Source: an uncultured Myxococcales bacterium (GTDB lineage: Bacteria; Myxococcota_A; Polyangia; Polyangiales; Polyangiaceae). Taken from it: a stretch of 64,000 nt of DNA. The notes beneath the pieces were generated by a model, which worked only from the letters and a program-made list of their open reading frames with translations, had not been told where the DNA came from and ran no database searches. Each line of letters opens with the position of its first letter. Within the stretch, counting starts at the first letter, position 1. Made by a program: the position numbers and the translations under genes. This document shows positions 61,801 through 64,000 of the stretch, piece after piece. The stretch is taken from positions 1 through 64,000 of the forward strand of contig CALFNG010000446.1 in NCBI GenBank assembly GCA_937902985.1, read 5' to 3'.

Positions 61801-63656
61801 CGTCCGAGCTGGGAACGCGGTGTCTCGACGATCGGCGCGCAGCGAAGTTCTGGGAAGAAGCGGCGCTCCTGTCGCTCGAGCTCGGAGATCAGGGGACCAC
61901 CGACCGCGCGCTCGAAGAGAGCTTCGCGCGCGACGCCGGGCGCCCGGTGGCCTTCGACAAGCTCTTTCGCCGCGTGCGCGAACGCAAGGACAACGAGAAG
62001 CTTCTCGCCCTCATCACCCGGCGCCTCGACGTCACGGACGATCCCGCGGAAATCCAGAAGCTCTTCTGGGAGCAGGCGCGCGTGCTTCGCGAAGGCGGTG
62101 ACCAGGAGGCGGCGCTCAAGGCGCTCGAACACGTCACCATGCTCGACCCCGATCACGTCGGGGCGCTGGCGTTGCTCGGCGAGATCAACATCCGGCGCGG
62201 GAACTTCGAAGAAGCGGCGGCGTCCCTCGCCCGGCTCGCGAAGCTCGACACGGCGCCAGGAAAGAACCGCGTGACGGCGGGGATCGCGGCCGTCGATCTC
62301 TACGAGAACAAGCTCGGGCGCCACGACGTCGCGCTCGACGTGCTCCTCGGGCTGCACCGGGCCAAGCTGTCGAACCTCCGGGTGCGCGAACGGCTCGCTC
62401 GCGCCGCGGCAAGGACCGCGTCGTGGAAAGAGGCGACCGATATCCTCCAGGAGCTGATGTACGAGCGACCCGAACCCGCGGGGCGCGTCGAGGCTGCCCG
62501 GCTTGCCATGGCGATCCACCGCGATCGCCTCAAGACCCCCCAGGCCGCCGCGCCCGCGATCGTGAAGTTGCTCGAAGAAGAGCCGGGCGACGGGGAAGCC
62601 CTCGACATGCTCCTCCAGACGACTCACCCCGACGACGTGCGGGTGCGGCTCTTGAAGAGCGCAAGGAGCAGGCTGCTGTCGCTCCTCGAGAAGCGCCCGA
62701 CCGACCTCGCCTCGGTGCGACGGCTCGTTCTCGTCGCGCGCGCCCTGAACGACGACGCTCTCCAGCAGGCCGCGATCGGCGTGCTCTCGGCGCTCGGTCA
62801 GGCCGACATCGCCTCCGAGCAAGCCTTCGCCCAGCTCGCGGCGAGGAAGGTGCGCACGCCGCAGGTCGCGGTCTCCGAGGCGACCCTCAGGGCGATGCTC
62901 GCTCCCGGGGACAGCGGACCCATCGCCGAGCTGTTCACGGCCCTCGGGCCGACGCTCGCCGAGGCGCTGGGCCCGAGCCTCTCTTCCTGCGGCGTCGGCC
63001 GGCGCGACAAGATCGACCCGCGCAGCGGGCTCGCCCTTCGCAACGAGATCGCGGCCTGGGCAGGCGCGTTCGGAATCCGCGAGTTCGACCTCTACGTCGG
63101 CGGCAAGGAGCCGCTCGACGTGCAGGGCGTCCCCGGAGAGCCCCCCGCGCTCATCGTGGGACCGAGCATCAAGGCGCCTCTGTCGCCGGTCGTCAGGGCG
63201 CGCGTGGCGCGAGAGCTCGTCGCGATGACGCGCGGCACGACCGTGGTCCGCTCGCGCGACGACGTGACCGTCGCTGCGATCGTGGTCGCCGGGTGTGACC
63301 TCGCCGAGGTGCCGATCGATCACCCGCCCTACGCCGTTCTCGCCGAGGTCGAGAGGCTCATCGGCAAGGCCATCAGCCGAAAGACGCGCAAGTCCCTCGG
63401 CGAGGTGTGTCGAGCCATCGTCGCAGGACGCGCCGAGCCTCGCGCGTGGACGAAGAGCGCTCTGGCCTCGCACGATCGGATCGCCGCGGTGGCGAGCGGC
63501 GACCCGAGCGTCGTCCTTTGCGACATGCTCAACGTGTCTGCCGAGCGTCTTGGCCAGACCGTGCCGGGCAATCCGCGCGCGGAGGACCTGCTCCGGTTCG
63601 TCCTGTCCCCGGTATACTTGGAGCTGCGGCGCTCGCTGGGGCTCGAGACCTCATGA
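58806..63656 (+). CDS. Very large TPR-rich protein
   Basis: 1616 residues from ATG 58806. Almost entirely alpha-helical Ala/Glu/Arg repeats with TPR spacing (for example ALEHVTMLDPDHVGALALLG, EINIRRGNFEEAAASLARLA). There is no signal peptide or transmembrane helix, so it is cytoplasmic or released. The last 230 residues depart from the repeats and include IREFDLYVGGKEP, VGPSIKAPLSPVVRARVARE and LLRFVLSPVYLELRRSL, a conserved ending I have seen in Polyangia TPR proteins. Role unknown; possibly a motility or signalling scaffold. It ends in ATGA with the next gene. Confidence 0.82.
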   Translation: MSQPTTFSQPPEPLTSTPSRVPAPLSPEVQSTLAESIRRLRAELSATADPARQARLLTEIGEVQERGGDEPAATRDYLAAYSADSTFHEPLEGLVRLLEKRRSLRNLGRLVDALVVAATRPDEKVRALLMRAAYLADVAANPAEAMVSVREALEVAGAPAPERSSAWLALEVLAGRTGDARARETALAERVAFAIEPTWRALLFVDRARMRAAENDIDGAIALAQEARAIESQATWIATTLLESLAREHPGVAGTDEARARRELHAVALEGIASQVQQGLVDAARGDALGVPLWIREPARMIDAWMRAGEARRVLGQLSLAAEILERAAAIANSAGGEDGSDDKRLAEAAVSAARIRVAERMGDTALAGEIAAQCLATATDAGRGAALAMRVAEQAAADGDTAKALEALGRAIANDPGCLPARALQLDMLANGADPAAYAAQLEAFADHLGTDEARGRSFLLAAFVWAVRAGDGAGAKAALSQAAMFGTPPATTGRLARSLASIAGDAAWYEEATKRLLAAGSVETESTSLYIELVRLRHARGDNDAVAKTLREMGATPRGAWLARVVEAFAPSGSKDAQARARTAVEELAAIESDAEVSRGLSFVAAMRGHAAGDTAAARTRLRELADRDAADVLVASYLADLDRAEGDHAAAARVASDAAAATTDPLLASSLRLEAGFERWREGDRVAAIEEMEAATAGAPEAAQTALAWASWAVEPDSLEARRRALESAEEVGDRRVIALERFALEIAAEDPEAALASLIEIDEGEDDVVAVAGALGRLAWSGGASDAGATRAATARIAARGEGGRLLAAVEHVRLARESHDLEALTLETRRWVEAGGGLPAAIEWLSAATALGQPREERSARLAIADCLSGTGRDAMLASAALLNARVDPDKPAPLLSGAAVEIHLTNLELAPPGSDPRRRAAVLLEVDGILGDDSALDATALAGWSLFASAALDAARTAFEKVVAARPGDLASWEGLRACAERTGDVPLRIRAASELGTRCLDDRRAAKFWEEAALLSLELGDQGTTDRALEESFARDAGRPVAFDKLFRRVRERKDNEKLLALITRRLDVTDDPAEIQKLFWEQARVLREGGDQEAALKALEHVTMLDPDHVGALALLGEINIRRGNFEEAAASLARLAKLDTAPGKNRVTAGIAAVDLYENKLGRHDVALDVLLGLHRAKLSNLRVRERLARAAARTASWKEATDILQELMYERPEPAGRVEAARLAMAIHRDRLKTPQAAAPAIVKLLEEEPGDGEALDMLLQTTHPDDVRVRLLKSARSRLLSLLEKRPTDLASVRRLVLVARALNDDALQQAAIGVLSALGQADIASEQAFAQLAARKVRTPQVAVSEATLRAMLAPGDSGPIAELFTALGPTLAEALGPSLSSCGVGRRDKIDPRSGLALRNEIAAWAGAFGIREFDLYVGGKEPLDVQGVPGEPPALIVGPSIKAPLSPVVRARVARELVAMTRGTTVVRSRDDVTVAAIVVAGCDLAEVPIDHPPYAVLAEVERLIGKAISRKTRKSLGEVCRAIVAGRAEPRAWTKSALASHDRIAAVASGDPSVVLCDMLNVSAERLGQTVPGNPRAEDLLRFVLSPVYLELRRSLGLETS

Positions 63657-64000
63657 CCGACGAGAGCGACAAGAAGAAGGGCCCCGACGAGGCGGCCGAG
63701 ATGGACTGGGACTCGGCGCTCTCCGACTGGGAGAGCATGAACTTCGTCCCCGAAGTGGCGAAGGACGTCGTCTCCGACAAGCCGGCCGGGCTGTCGGGAA
63801 ATACCGCGTCGCGCCCGCTGTATCGGCCGCCGAACGTTCCCCCGCCCCGGCCCAAGGGGCTTCCACCTCGCCCGGCCCCGCCGGCGCCGGCGTTCGACCT
63901 ATCCGACGAAGGCGACGACGCGACTGTCATCAGCGCGATCCCTCGCGAACTTCTCCGCGCGTCGCCTCCGGCCGCCGGCGCGCACTCCCGGCCGATGGAC
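63653..64000 (+). CDS. Hypothetical protein, partial (runs off window)
   Basis: 116 codons to the window edge from ATG 63653, which overlaps the TPR gene stop as ATGA (63653-63656). The start is acidic (MTDESDKKKGPDEAAEMDWD) and then Pro-rich (PPNVPPPRPKGLPPRPAPPA). It is co-translated with the TPR protein and probably its partner. No family can be given from this fragment. Confidence 0.8.
   Translation, partial: MTDESDKKKGPDEAAEMDWDSALSDWESMNFVPEVAKDVVSDKPAGLSGNTASRPLYRPPNVPPPRPKGLPPRPAPPAPAFDLSDEGDDATVISAIPRELLRASPPAAGAHSRPMD

Overview
The window looks like chromosomal DNA of a large-genome myxobacterium, most likely class Polyangia (Sorangium/Labilithrix-like). This is inferred from the very high GC content with GC-rich third codon positions, two Ser/Thr protein kinases, Cys-rich lipoproteins with LamG-like tails, a DUF2330 protein with a MYXO-CTERM-like tail, TPR/PEGA-type kinase companions, and the general gene style. 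No rRNA gene or phylogenetic marker comparison supports a finer placement.

Layout. 1-0.84 kb: an array with an exact 44-bp period, seven near-identical units followed by at least five divergent units that share only a GCGACAT core. 0.84-8.5 kb: surface and envelope genes (DUF2330, Ser/Thr kinase, TPR/PEGA protein, Cys-rich LamG lipoprotein, small lipoprotein), with gene debris and a solitary Acb2/Tad1-hairpin (anti-CBASS type) protein. 8.7-13.2 kb: a minus-strand run of M20 peptidase, Omp85/TamA-like barrel and AsmA/TamB-like protein. 13.5-18.7 kb: serine recombinase, GST remnant, REC-EAL phosphodiesterase, U32 (RlhA-like) protein, truncated lipoprotein. 18.8-25.5 kb: a DNA-repair island with a Top3-RecQ-HRDC fusion divergent from an XPB-Bax1 pair. 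25.6-33.4 kb: a decayed zone with head-to-head histidine kinase and response regulator fragments, acyl-CoA dehydrogenase, a PETase-like polyester hydrolase lipoprotein, a broken PknK-like kinase, tRNA-Lys(TTT) abutted by tyrosine-recombinase remnants and small phage-like genes, and short hypotheticals. 33.4-40 kb: metabolism (hydroxyacid-oxoacid transhydrogenase, thioesterase, threonine degradation tdh-kbl). 40-52.5 kb: large scaffold kinase, YkgJ-type protein, ABC-F YbiT, PAS-GGDEF, two PilT-like ATPases, enolase, DinG-family helicase. 52.6-55 kb: a KimA-like potassium/amino-acid transporter preceded by what reads as a ydaO/yuaA (c-di-AMP) riboswitch. 55-64 kb: F1 ATP synthase beta/epsilon, a parvulin-like protein, a PHA-system protein, and a 1616-residue TPR protein coupled to a partial gene.

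Themes. Signalling (STKs, c-di-GMP enzymes, a probable c-di-AMP riboswitch) and genome maintenance (Top3-RecQ, XPB-Bax1, DinG, U32) dominate. Several intergenic spaces are littered with gene fragments and 7-11 bp minisatellites, and at least three copies of a GC-rich inverted-repeat element occur. The strongest candidates for something not yet described are the 44-bp periodic array at the left edge, the fused Top3-RecQ-HRDC polypeptide opposite XPB-Bax1, and the c-di-AMP riboswitch in this lineage. All functional calls are from reading sequence and recalling families; nothing was searched.
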